From Curtobacterium sp. Leaf183 (GTDB lineage: Bacteria > Actinomycetota > Actinomycetes > Actinomycetales > Microbacteriaceae), in assembly GCF_001424385.1 (NCBI RefSeq), contig NZ_LMPO01000012.1, positions 159,647 through 217,591 of the forward strand: a stretch of 57,945 nucleotides of DNA. The letters run 5' to 3'. Below, one piece after another: positions 50,430-57,851 of the stretch (position 1 is the stretch's first letter; each line of letters opens with the position of its first letter). A program made the position numbers and the translations under genes. The notes under the pieces were generated by a model. It saw nothing but the letters and a program-made list of their open reading frames with translations, had not been told where the DNA came from and searched no databases.

Positions 50430-50801
50430 ATGAGCATCGATGCGACGAAGGCGTTCAGCGGGTTCTCGGTCCGGGACACCGCCGAGGCGAAGGCGTTCTA
50501 CACGGACGTCCTCGGGCTCGACGTGACCGAGGACCACGGGATGCTCGGGCTGCAGCTCGGCGACGGTCGGCACGTGCTGGTCTACCCGAAGGGCCCGGCG
50601 CACGAGCCCGCCGCGTTCACCGTCCTGAACTTCCCGGTGCCGGACGTCGACGCCGCGGTGGACGAGCTCGCCGGCAGGGGCGTGACGTTCCTGCACTACG
50701 AGGGCATGACCGACGAGAAGGGCGTGAACCGGAAGGGCGGACCGCTCATCGCGTGGTTCACCGACCCGTCGGGCAACGTGTTCAGCGTCATCGCGGAGTG
50801 A
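50430..50801 (+). CDS. VOC family (glyoxalase/bleomycin-resistance-like) protein
   Basis: A 123-residue vicinal-oxygen-chelate fold protein: [20 protein letters not shown], then [48 protein letters not shown] and [15 protein letters not shown]. Two beta-alpha-beta-beta-beta units. A metal triad is not obvious, and the function of such single-domain members is varied. It is divergent from the kinase gene and its stop is 10 bp from the convergent Nudix gene. GTCGGGC precedes the ATG, a poor ribosome-binding site. Confidence 0.82.
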   Translation: MSIDATKAFSGFSVRDTAEAKAFYTDVLGLDVTEDHGMLGLQLGDGRHVLVYPKGPAHEPAAFTVLNFPVPDVDAAVDELAGRGVTFLHYEGMTDEKGVNRKGGPLIAWFTDPSGNVFSVIAE

Positions 50802-50811
50802 CGGCCGGACC

Positions 50812-51252
50812 TCAGGCGGTGAGCTCGCCGGCCCACCCGAGCGCGATCGGCACGACCAGCCCGTGACGGTGGTGCGGCAGGTCGGCGATCCGGATCCACT
50901 CGGCGCGCTCGGTCGAGCCGTCGGTCTCGTCGCGGAGCTCGCCGCCGGTGACCGTCATGCGGAAGACGACCTGCACGGCCTTCATCGGTCGGCCGTTCTC
51001 GTGCATGCGTCGCTCCGCGGGCACCAGGAGGTGCCGCACGCCGAGCAGCTGACCGACGGCGACCTCGTACCCGGTCTCCTCCATGAACTCGCGGACCACG
51101 GCCTGCTCGACGCTCTCGTCGTACTCGACCCCGCCACCGGGGAGCGCCCACGTGCCGGCCTCGGGGAACCGCTGCATCGCGAGCAGGACGCGCCCGTTGC
51201 GGACGGCCACGCCGTAGGCGGCGAGCCGGGTGTCGTAGTCGGTGTACTCCAT
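50812..51252 (-). CDS. Nudix hydrolase
   Basis: A 146-residue Nudix protein. The Nudix box reads GGGVEYDESVEQAVVREFME, then ETGYEV, fitting G-x5-E-x7-REUxEE. N-terminal VAVRNGRVLLAMQRFPEAGT gives the first strand, and VQVVFRMTVTGGEL the later one. It likely hydrolyses a nucleoside diphosphate derivative; class unknown. It differs in sequence from the Nudix protein at 30442. Start ATG at 51252; a short gap leads upstream to the TetR gene on the same strand. Confidence 0.85.
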   Translation of the reverse strand: MEYTDYDTRLAAYGVAVRNGRVLLAMQRFPEAGTWALPGGGVEYDESVEQAVVREFMEETGYEVAVGQLLGVRHLLVPAERRMHENGRPMKAVQVVFRMTVTGGELRDETDGSTERAEWIRIADLPHHRHGLVVPIALGWAGELTA

Positions 51253-51370
51253 GGCGTGACCATCCCAGCAACGGGAGACATCCTCGGCATGCCGCGCCGG
51301 GCCTCCAGTCCGTCGGTCGGACTCCGCTGGCCGCCGATCGAGCCGAGGGGCGGCCGCGCGCGACTGGCGC

Positions 51371-51976
51371 CTACCGCAGCGCCGTCACCTCGTCCGTCAG
51401 GGCCGAGCGCCACCCGACCCGCATCCGGGCGACGGCGCGGTCGAAGCCGGGCAGCAGGTCGACGTCGTCCCGCAGGAGCGACTGCATCTGCAGCCCCTCG
51501 TAGAGTGCCAGCAGCTGCTCGGCGACCAGGCGCGGGGCGACGCCACGGCTCTCCCGGCCGAGGACGACGTCGCGGACGAGCGCGAGGGTGAGGTCCTCGA
51601 AGGTCAGCGCGTACTGCCGACGGAACCAGCCGGCGGCCGCGTGCGTGGGGTTGGATGCCGCGCTCAGCAGTGCCAGGCGCAGGCGGACGAGTGCCGGGTC
51701 GGCCAGGCCCGTCTCGAGCCGGGCGCGCACGAGGGCGACCGCGCCCTCCTGCTCGGCGATGTGGCGGAAGGCCGCCTGCTGCGCGGAGGACCAGCGGTCG
51801 ATGACGGCGATGATGAAGAGCTCCCACACGGGGTAGGCGCGACGGAAGTCCTCGACGGTGACGTCGGCGTGCTGGGAGACGGCATCGGCGTCCACCTCGT
51901 GGAAGTCGGCGGCACGGTACGCGAAGATCCCCGCCGACACGATGCGGTCGCGGAGGTCGGCCTCGGTCGCTGACAT
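51371..51976 (-). CDS. TetR family-like transcriptional regulator
   Basis: A 201-residue protein with TetR-type length and helix pattern. The N-terminal wHTH is atypical: LRDRIVSAGIFAYRAADFHE, then VDADAVSQHADVTVEDFRRA, YPVWELFIIAVIDRW, where the usual Tyr and Phe anchors of TetR helix 3-4 are present. The C-terminal part (RLRLALLSAASNPTHAAAGW) resembles the TetR_C ligand domain. AGGAGAA precedes the ATG. Target unknown, though the Nudix gene downstream and the esterase gene upstream are nearby. Confidence 0.75.
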   Translation of the reverse strand: MSATEADLRDRIVSAGIFAYRAADFHEVDADAVSQHADVTVEDFRRAYPVWELFIIAVIDRWSSAQQAAFRHIAEQEGAVALVRARLETGLADPALVRLRLALLSAASNPTHAAAGWFRRQYALTFEDLTLALVRDVVLGRESRGVAPRLVAEQLLALYEGLQMQSLLRDDVDLLPGFDRAVARMRVGWRSALTDEVTALR

Positions 51977-52056
51977 GCGTCGATTCTCCTGCGCCAGCGA
52001 CGGGCACGCGACCGCCCGTTCGGGGGATCGCGCGCGACCGGTGGACGGTCGGGTCG

Positions 52057-52115
52057 TGACCGCCTGGAGGCCCGGCGCCGGTCCGGAGAACCGGTGCCGG
52101 GCCTCCAGGCGGTCA
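52057..52115. terminator. 26-bp terminator hairpin, GGAGGCCCG type
   Basis: 52057-52082 and 52090-52115 pair over 26 bp with a single G-T mismatch and a 7-nt loop, directly after the stop of the esterase gene. This is the longest stem in the window and contains the core CTGGAGGCCCGG. Confidence 0.9.
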
Positions 52116-52117
52116 CC

Positions 52118-53437
52118 TCAGCCGCGGTCGAAGGTCAGCGTCTCGTCGTCGGCGGCGGCCACCCGCCCGGTCCGGGCGAACTCGGCCCAGATCGCCCGGA
52201 CGCGCGGGCCGCGGCGCTCGACCTCGGGCCAGTCCCGTTCGGGGACGAACCGGCTGCCGGCCCACGCTTCCCTGCGCCCGAGCAGCAGCGGCAGGTCGCT
52301 CATGTGCACCGCCCCCGTCGGCGACGCCGTGGCGCCGCGCAGCAGCCGGTACACGACCGCCGTGCCGCCCGCCTGTCGGTGCCGTTCCGCGAAGGCCCGG
52401 GCATCGCGCCCGTAGATCACCGCGGTGAGCGGCCGCACGACCCACCAGCGCACGAGTGCCCGGGCCACGCGGTTCCGGACCACCCGACGCAGCCCGGGCG
52501 TCACTGGCACGTACATGCCGGCCTCGTCCGAGCCGGAACCGATGAGGACGTCGTACCGCGGCGCGACCCGGCGCCAGGCGTCTGCCAGGTCCCGCTCGGC
52601 CGGCAGCGGAGCCTGTCCGTACTGCGTGCCGTACGGCATGCCGCCTCGGAGTCCGTACGGCGCGGCGACCCTGGTGCCGCGGGCCTGTCGGGCGAGCAGG
52701 TCGTCGAGCGGGGTGTCCGCGGACAGCTCACCGACGGCGCGGACCATCGCCCGGTTCATCCGCGCACGGCCACGGGACAGGCCGAGCGGAGCGCTCTGGA
52801 TGACGGCACGGCGGAACAGCCCCTCGGCTCCGTCGCTGATCATCAGGTGCGCGATCGCGTCGGCACCGGCGGACTGGCCGAACGCGGTGACCGTCTCCGG
52901 GTCGCCGCCGAACGCGGCGATGTTGGCGCGCACCCAGCGGAAGGCCTCGATCAGGTCGAGCAGCCCGAGGTTCGCCGGCACGCGCTCACCGTCGCCCAGG
53001 AACCCCAGCACGCCGAGCCGGTAGGTCACCGTCACGACGATGACGCGCTGCTCGCTGACGAGGTCGTAGGCGTCATTGATCGGCAGGTCGCCGCCACCGA
53101 TCACGTAGGACCCGCCGTGGACGTAGACCATCACGGGCAGGTGTTCGTCGGCGCGGGCGTCCCCGGGCAGCGTGATCGACAGCGCCTGGCAGTGCTCGTC
53201 GACCTCGGCCTCGACGACGTGCAGGAGCTGGTCGATCACGTCCGCACGCGGCTGCGGGGCGACGGGCGCGGGCCGGTCGGCCTGGAACACCTCGGCGAAC
53301 ACCGGGACGGGCTGCGGGGGCCGGAACCGCTCGGCGCGGGCGTACGGCACACCGAGCACCCGGGTCACGGCACCGTCGCGGACCCCGCGGATCCGTCCTG
53401 CTGGGCTGTCGAAGGTCGGGGTCAGGTCGTCGAGCAC
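52118..53437 (-). CDS. Type B carboxylesterase
   Basis: A 439-residue alpha/beta hydrolase of the carboxylesterase/cholinesterase group. N-terminal FDSPAGRIRGVRDGAVTRVL, then GVPYARAERFRPPQP, is diagnostic. The oxyanion-hole VYVHGGSYVIGG follows near 107, TVTYRLGVLGFL near 140, and the nucleophile elbow AFGQSAGADAIA near 190 (GxSxG). The acid is in GSGSDEAGMYV near 295, and His in VHMSDLPLLLG. Intracellular (no signal peptide). GTG start 6 nt after TAGCGT (53444-53449). Substrate unknown. Confidence 0.88.
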   Translation of the reverse strand: MLDDLTPTFDSPAGRIRGVRDGAVTRVLGVPYARAERFRPPQPVPVFAEVFQADRPAPVAPQPRADVIDQLLHVVEAEVDEHCQALSITLPGDARADEHLPVMVYVHGGSYVIGGGDLPINDAYDLVSEQRVIVVTVTYRLGVLGFLGDGERVPANLGLLDLIEAFRWVRANIAAFGGDPETVTAFGQSAGADAIAHLMISDGAEGLFRRAVIQSAPLGLSRGRARMNRAMVRAVGELSADTPLDDLLARQARGTRVAAPYGLRGGMPYGTQYGQAPLPAERDLADAWRRVAPRYDVLIGSGSDEAGMYVPVTPGLRRVVRNRVARALVRWWVVRPLTAVIYGRDARAFAERHRQAGGTAVVYRLLRGATASPTGAVHMSDLPLLLGRREAWAGSRFVPERDWPEVERRGPRVRAIWAEFARTGRVAAADDETLTFDRG

Positions 53438-53443
53438 CAGCCC

Positions 53444-53449
53444 ACGCTA
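53444..53449 (-). promoter_or_regulatory. -10 box for the carboxylesterase gene, leaderless geometry
   Basis: The minus strand reads TAGCGT, then 6 nt, then the GTG at 53437. Confidence 0.4.
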
Positions 53450-53538
53450 GCCCGGGAGGCTCGGTGCGAGCCCGGTGGGTCGACAGCGGCGAGTCCGGTG
53501 TGCGGCCGGTCTGGTCAGATCGGGTCCGCACCCCGTGA

Positions 53539-53576
53539 CGGACATCGCGCCCCGAGGAGACGGGGCGCGATGTCCG
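53539..53576. terminator. 15-bp hairpin after the sugar MFS gene
   Basis: 53539-53553 pairs perfectly with 53562-53576 around an 8-nt loop (GAGGAGAC). It follows the minus-strand MFS stop after a tandem array and probably terminates that transcript. Confidence 0.8.
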
Positions 53577-53590
53577 CGAGGGGGTGCGAC

Positions 53591-53645
53591 GCGGGTGGGA
53601 CGCGGGTGCGCCGCGGGTGCGACGCGGGTGCGAGGCGGGTGGGCG
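53591..53645. repeat. Five tandem 11-bp units of GCGGGTGCGAC type
   Basis: Units at 53591, 53602, 53613, 53624 and 53635 are GCGGGTGSGAC or close variants; a partial copy precedes at 53581. The array lies between the MFS stop codon (53672) and its terminator hairpin. The period of 11 bp is close to one DNA turn. Confidence 0.85.
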
Positions 53646-53671
53646 TCAGCGGGTGCCCGCGGGTCAGCGCG

Positions 53672-54973
53672 TCAGCGCACCCGCTTGATCGGCAGCACCA
53701 CGAGGGCGCCGACGATCGCGACGGCCCCGGCCGCCCAGCACATCAGCTGGTAGTTGTCGGCCGTGCCGTCGGTGCCGATCTTCAGGAAGAACAGCGCGGC
53801 GGCGGGTGCCAGGGACTGCGGGAGCGCGTTCGCGATGTTGATCACACCGAGGTCCTTGCCGGGACGGTCCGCGTTCGGCAGCACGTCCACGACGAGCGCG
53901 GTGTCGATCGCCGAGTAGATGCCGTACGCGAAGCCCATGACGACCTCGGCGACGTAGAAGCCGTTGACGGTCTCGGCGTGGGCCAGGACGACCAGGCCGA
54001 CCGCGAACAGGGCGGTGGAGCCGGCGACGAAGACCTTGCGACGCCCGAGCCGGTCGGACAGCCAGCCCGAGATCGCCGCGCTGACCAGGAGCGCGATCGT
54101 GTACAGCAGCACGCCGAACGCCACGGCCGCGGTCGCCTCGCCCGCGTCGGCGATCCCGATGTGCTCCTGCATGTAGAGCAGGCGGTACGTCGTGAACATG
54201 AAGGTCGCGAAGATGATGAGGAAGCGCGACCACCACGCGAACGCGAAGTCCGGGTTCTTGATCGGGTTCGTCCAGAACGACGCGATGAGGTTGAGGAACG
54301 TGAACTTCTTGAGCGTGTACGTCGGCAGCTCGTCGCGGGCGACGACGGCGTAGACGACCACCAGGATGATCGCCAGGATGCCCGGCGCGATGAACAGCAC
54401 GGGTAGGTTCGCGACGAAGAACACGGACAGGTAGGTCCCGGCGAGCACGGCGAGGTTCTGCGCGAGGGCGATGATGCTCGACGACTTGCCGCGCTGGAAC
54501 TCGGGCACGTTGTCGGCGAAGCTCGCGGTCAGGGTCGAGAGCACCGTGTTGGCGGCGAGCTGGGCGAGCAGCCACCCGAGCGTCAGCTGGAGCGTGTCCG
54601 GGGCGAACGCGATCCACGCCAGCGCGATCGCGAAGACGACCACGCCGGTCAGCATCCACGGACGACGACGTCCCCAGCGCGTGCGGGTGCGGTCGGACAG
54701 CGCGCCGGCCAGCGGGTTCATGATGAGCGCACCGAAGGCGCCGATCGGCAGCACCGTGCCGATGACGTTCGCCGCGTCGTCACCGACGAGCGCCTGCGCC
54801 TTGAGCTGCATGCTCACGTACACCGGCGCCATGAGGGCCACGAACAGACCGAACTGCCCGAGGAACAGGGCGACCTGGTAGCCGATCCCCACCTTCAGCG
54901 TGCTGACCGGCTGGGTGATGCCCGCTTCGGGGTGCACCAGGGTCGGGGTCTCCGCGGGTTCGGGTGTGCTCAT
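53672..54973 (-). CDS. GPH/MFS-type sugar transporter
   Basis: A 433-residue, 12-helix transporter. RTRTRWGRRRPWMLTGVVV near residue 104 and LSDRLGRRKVFVAGSTALF near 305 are the paired loop motifs of GPH/MFS sugar transporters (melibiose/glucuronide type). YVSMQLKAQALVGDDAANVI near 60 and LVVDVLPNADRPGKDLGVIN near 370 support it. AAGGAGG precedes the ATG by 4 nt. It is divergent from an isomerase and a dehydrogenase across two matching operators, so it probably imports the sugar they use. Confidence 0.88.
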   Translation of the reverse strand: MSTPEPAETPTLVHPEAGITQPVSTLKVGIGYQVALFLGQFGLFVALMAPVYVSMQLKAQALVGDDAANVIGTVLPIGAFGALIMNPLAGALSDRTRTRWGRRRPWMLTGVVVFAIALAWIAFAPDTLQLTLGWLLAQLAANTVLSTLTASFADNVPEFQRGKSSSIIALAQNLAVLAGTYLSVFFVANLPVLFIAPGILAIILVVVYAVVARDELPTYTLKKFTFLNLIASFWTNPIKNPDFAFAWWSRFLIIFATFMFTTYRLLYMQEHIGIADAGEATAAVAFGVLLYTIALLVSAAISGWLSDRLGRRKVFVAGSTALFAVGLVVLAHAETVNGFYVAEVVMGFAYGIYSAIDTALVVDVLPNADRPGKDLGVINIANALPQSLAPAAALFFLKIGTDGTADNYQLMCWAAGAVAIVGALVVLPIKRVR

Positions 54974-54993
54974 GACGCCTCCTTGAGTCGATG

Positions 54994-55016
54994 AAAACCG
55001 TACTGTGTACGGTTTT
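54994..55016. promoter_or_regulatory. Operator 1 of the sugar locus: AAAACCGTAC n3 GTACGGTTTT
   Basis: A perfect inverted repeat with 10-bp arms (54994-55003, 55007-55016) and a 3-nt centre. On the minus strand, TACGGT (54997-55002), a likely -10 box of the transporter gene, is inside it, so a bound regulator would block that promoter. Confidence 0.8.
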
Positions 55017-55079
55017 GCCGAGCGCGAGCCTACATGGAAACGACCTTCCACAACACCCGTCGCTGAACTCCCCGCCTGG

Positions 55080-55102
55080 AAAACTACACAGCGGGTGGTT
55101 TT
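55080..55102. promoter_or_regulatory. Operator 2 of the sugar locus, same 10-3-10 form
   Basis: AAAACTACAC (55080-55089), 3 nt, GGGTGGTTTT (55093-55102). This is an imperfect version of operator 1 with the same AAAAC/GTTTT ends. TAGCGT (55108-55113) follows as a likely -10 box for the isomerase gene, placing operator 2 over its -35 region. Confidence 0.7.
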
Positions 55103-55189
55103 CCGTGTAGCGTCGTCATCGATCTCGCCGTGGAGCATCGCTCCTCGACGGACCGCGACACCCAGTCAGGACCGAAGGAGCTTCGAGCA

Positions 55190-55990
55190 ATGCCCACCAC
55201 CTCTGTGCAGCTGTACTCACTGCGCGACGCGATCGCCGCCGACCTCGACAAGGCCATCGCCCGTGTCGCCGAGATCGGCTACGAGAACGTCGAGCCGTAC
55301 GCGTTCGTCGAACGTGCCGCCGACCTCGAGCGTGCGTTCGCCGCGACCGGCCTGAAGGCACCCTCCGGTCACGTCGCGGTCATCGACGCCACCGACACCG
55401 CGCCGATCTGGGACGCTGCCGAGCGTCTCGGCATCACGACGGTCATCGACCCGTTCATCCCGACCGACCGCTGGCAGACCGCCGACGACGTCGCGAAGAT
55501 CGCCGAACGCGTCAACGAGCTCACCGCCGAAGCCGCGGCCCGTGGCCTGCAGTTCGGGTACCACAACCACCAGTGGGAGTTCACGAACAAGGTCGACGGC
55601 CGCACGGTCTACGAGCACTTCGTCGCGCAGCTCGCCCCGGAGACCGTGCTCGAGCTCGACACCTTCTGGGCGACCGTCGGCGGTGCCGATGCCCCCGCCG
55701 TGCTCCGCTCCCTCGGTGACCGCGTCGTCGCCATCCACGTGAAGGACGGCCAGGTCGACGGCGACATCCGCGACGCCCTGCCCTCGTCCGAGAGCGCCCT
55801 CATCGTCCCCGAGGCACTGCAGCGCGCCTTCGAGAACCAGACCCCCGCGGGCCAGGGCGACGTCGACGTGGCATCGATCCTCGCGGCAGCTCCCCAGGCC
55901 ATCCGCGTCGTCGAGTTCGACGCGTACAAGGGCGACGTCTTCGAGGGCATCGCCGAGTCCCTCGCCTGGCTCAAGGACAACGACAAGTGA
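55190..55990 (+). CDS. Sugar phosphate isomerase/epimerase (AP-endonuclease-2-type TIM barrel)
   Basis: A 266-residue TIM-barrel enzyme of the xylose-isomerase-like family. SVQLYSLRDAIAADLDKAIA begins the barrel, then GYENVEPYAFVERA. FGYHNHQWEF near 122 and ELDTFWATVGGADAP near 150 supply metal ligands (His, Glu, Asp), and IHVKDGQVDGDI near 183 the fourth. CGAAGGAG precedes the ATG. It is first in a two-gene operon with an oxidoreductase (stop overlaps GTG by 4 nt). Likely works on a sugar or inositol-like substrate imported by the divergent transporter. Confidence 0.85.
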   Translation: MPTTSVQLYSLRDAIAADLDKAIARVAEIGYENVEPYAFVERAADLERAFAATGLKAPSGHVAVIDATDTAPIWDAAERLGITTVIDPFIPTDRWQTADDVAKIAERVNELTAEAAARGLQFGYHNHQWEFTNKVDGRTVYEHFVAQLAPETVLELDTFWATVGGADAPAVLRSLGDRVVAIHVKDGQVDGDIRDALPSSESALIVPEALQRAFENQTPAGQGDVDVASILAAAPQAIRVVEFDAYKGDVFEGIAESLAWLKDNDK

Positions 55991-57096
55991 GCCGTGTCGG
56001 GATCGGCATCATCGGCGCCGGCAACATCTCCACGCAGTACCTGACGAACCTGACGCAGTTCGCCGACGTCGAGGTCCGCTTCGTCGCCGACGTGCTGCTC
56101 GACCGTGCCGCGGCCCAGGCAGCGGAGTACGGCGTGCCGAACTCCGGCTCGGTCGACGAGCTCCTGGCACGCGACGACGTGCAGATCGTCATCAACCTGA
56201 CGATCCCGGCCGCGCACGCCGAGGTCGACCAGCAGATCATCGACGCGGGCAAGCACGTGTGGAGCGAGAAGCCGATCGCCACCGACCACGACTCCGCGGC
56301 CGCGGTGCTCGCGTCCGCGAAGGCGAAGGGGCTGCGTGTCGCCACGGCACCGGACACCGTGCTCGGGGCCGGCATCCAGACAGCACTGCGCGCCATCGCC
56401 CGCGGCGACATCGGCGAGCCGCTGACCGCGACCACGATGTTCCACGTGCCCGGGCCCGAGGCGTGGCACCCGAACCCGGACTTCCTGTTCGCCACCGGCG
56501 CCGGGCCCCTGTTCGACATGGGCCCGTACTACGTGACCACGCTCGTGCACGCCCTCGGTGCTGCCACCCGCGTGCAGGCCGTGTCGTCGAAGTCACTCGA
56601 GCGTCGGACCATCGCGTCCGGCGACCGCGCGGGCGAGACGTTCCCGGTCGAGGTCCCGACGCACCACGCGGCACTCATCGAGTTCGCCGGCGGGCAGTCC
56701 GCCCAGTCGACGTTCTCGTTCCAGCACGCGCTGCCCCGGATGGGCTTCGTCGAGATCAACGGCACGCTCGGGACGATCTCACTGCCGGACCCGAACACGT
56801 TCGAGGGCGATTCGACCCTCTGGCGCTACGGCCAGGACGAGCCCGAGACGATCACCGCCGTCGGCTCGACCTGGGGCCGCGGCACCGGGGTGGTCGAGCT
56901 CGCCCGCGCGATCGCCGAGGACCGTCCGGAGCGCGCTTCGGGTGCGACCGCGCTGCACGTGCTGGACGTGCTGCTCGGCATCCGCGACGCCGCTGCGAAC
57001 GGCAGTGCCGTGGAGATCGCGTCGACCGTGGACGCCATCCCGCCGCTCCCCGAGGACTTCGACCCCGCAGCCGCGGTCCTGACCGCCGGGGCGTAG
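55987..57096 (+). CDS. Gfo/Idh/MocA family oxidoreductase
   Basis: A 369-residue NAD(P)-dependent sugar/inositol dehydrogenase. GIGIIGAGNISTQYLTNL at the N-terminus is the dinucleotide site. NLTIPAAHAEVDQQIIDAGK near 67 is followed by VWSEKPIA with the conserved Lys of the EKP motif near residue 95. The C-terminal half is the substrate domain (VPGPEAWHPNPDFLFATGAG, then GPLFDMGPYYVTTLVHALG). GTG start in a 4-nt overlap with the isomerase gene. Together they suggest oxidation plus isomerisation of one substrate. Confidence 0.88.
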   Translation: MSRVGIGIIGAGNISTQYLTNLTQFADVEVRFVADVLLDRAAAQAAEYGVPNSGSVDELLARDDVQIVINLTIPAAHAEVDQQIIDAGKHVWSEKPIATDHDSAAAVLASAKAKGLRVATAPDTVLGAGIQTALRAIARGDIGEPLTATTMFHVPGPEAWHPNPDFLFATGAGPLFDMGPYYVTTLVHALGAATRVQAVSSKSLERRTIASGDRAGETFPVEVPTHHAALIEFAGGQSAQSTFSFQHALPRMGFVEINGTLGTISLPDPNTFEGDSTLWRYGQDEPETITAVGSTWGRGTGVVELARAIAEDRPERASGATALHVLDVLLGIRDAAANGSAVEIASTVDAIPPLPEDFDPAAAVLTAGA

Positions 57097-57111
57097 ACCG
57101 CTCGACGACAC

Positions 57112-57143
57112 GACGGCCGGTCCCCCTGCGGGGGCCGGCCGTC
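57112..57143. terminator. Bidirectional terminator hairpin
   Basis: GACGGCCGG plus CCCCC (57112-57126, one bulged T) pairs with GGGGGCCGGCCGTC (57130-57143) around a TGC loop. It separates the dehydrogenase from the convergent sigma-factor gene. Confidence 0.8.
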
Positions 57144-57153
57144 GTCGTGTCCG

Positions 57154-57693
57154 TCACGCCACGGACGACGGCTCCTGCAGCTGGACGCGGAGGGCCAGCA
57201 GACCGTCACGGACGCGGGTCTTCGCGGTCCCGACGCTGATCCCGAGGTGTTCCGCCACCTCAGGCGTGCTGTGCTCCCCCAGGTAACGGAGGATGACGGC
57301 ATCGCGCTGCTTCGTGGTCAGGGTCGCGAGCGCCGCACGGAGCTCGGGTCGACCGAAGACGGCGTCCCACTGGTCGCTGGAGCGGTCGACGTCGTGGTGG
57401 TCGCGGGTGCCGACGCGCACGTCACGGTCACGGGCGCTCTGGGTGCTCCGGATCCGGTCGACCGCACGCCGGTGCGCGATCGTGCGCAACCACGACTGCA
57501 GGTCGGCGCGGGTGGGGTCGAAGCGCTCCGGGTGGCGCCAGAGCTCGAGGTACGTCTCGTGGACGACGTCCTCCGCCATGTACCGGTCGAGGATGATCGC
57601 CCCGACGAATCGCCGGAGACCGACGCTGTGCTGGCGGTAGGCCGTGGTGAACGCGATCGAGGCGAGCTGGTCATCGGAGTGCGTGTGGTGCAT
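57154..57693 (-). CDS. ECF-type RNA polymerase sigma factor
   Basis: A 179-residue sigma-70 family factor with only regions 2 and 4. Region 2: FTTAYRQHSVGLRRFVGAII, MAEDVVHETYLELWRHPERF and DLQSWLRTIAHRRAVDRIRS (core binding and -10 melting). Region 4: LATLTTKQRDAVILRYLGEH, then STPEVAEHLGISVGTAKTRV (-35 HTH). The linker (about 85-105) is charged. GGCAGGGAGACGCTC precedes the ATG. No anti-sigma gene is next to it in the window, so control may be transcriptional or by an anti-sigma elsewhere. Confidence 0.9.
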   Translation of the reverse strand: MHHTHSDDQLASIAFTTAYRQHSVGLRRFVGAIILDRYMAEDVVHETYLELWRHPERFDPTRADLQSWLRTIAHRRAVDRIRSTQSARDRDVRVGTRDHHDVDRSSDQWDAVFGRPELRAALATLTTKQRDAVILRYLGEHSTPEVAEHLGISVGTAKTRVRDGLLALRVQLQEPSSVA

Positions 57694-57777
57694 GAGCGTC
57701 TCCCTGCCGGTGGAGCGCTCACACTAGGCCGTGGCGGACAGATCGGTACACCCCAGTGCGGGGTGTGACCTCGCACG

Positions 57778-57822
57778 ACGACGAACACCCCCGCGACGGT
57801 GCGTCGCAGGGGTGTTCGTCGT
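57778..57822 (-). terminator. Hairpin after the gene cut by the right edge
   Basis: ACGACGAACACCCC (57778-57791) pairs with GGGGTGTTCGTCGT (57809-57822), with a smaller dyad (GCGAC/GTCGC) in the loop. It follows the stop of the minus-strand partial gene. Confidence 0.8.
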
Positions 57823-57851
57823 GGTGCTGTGCGCTCGTGGCGCGGGGGGTG

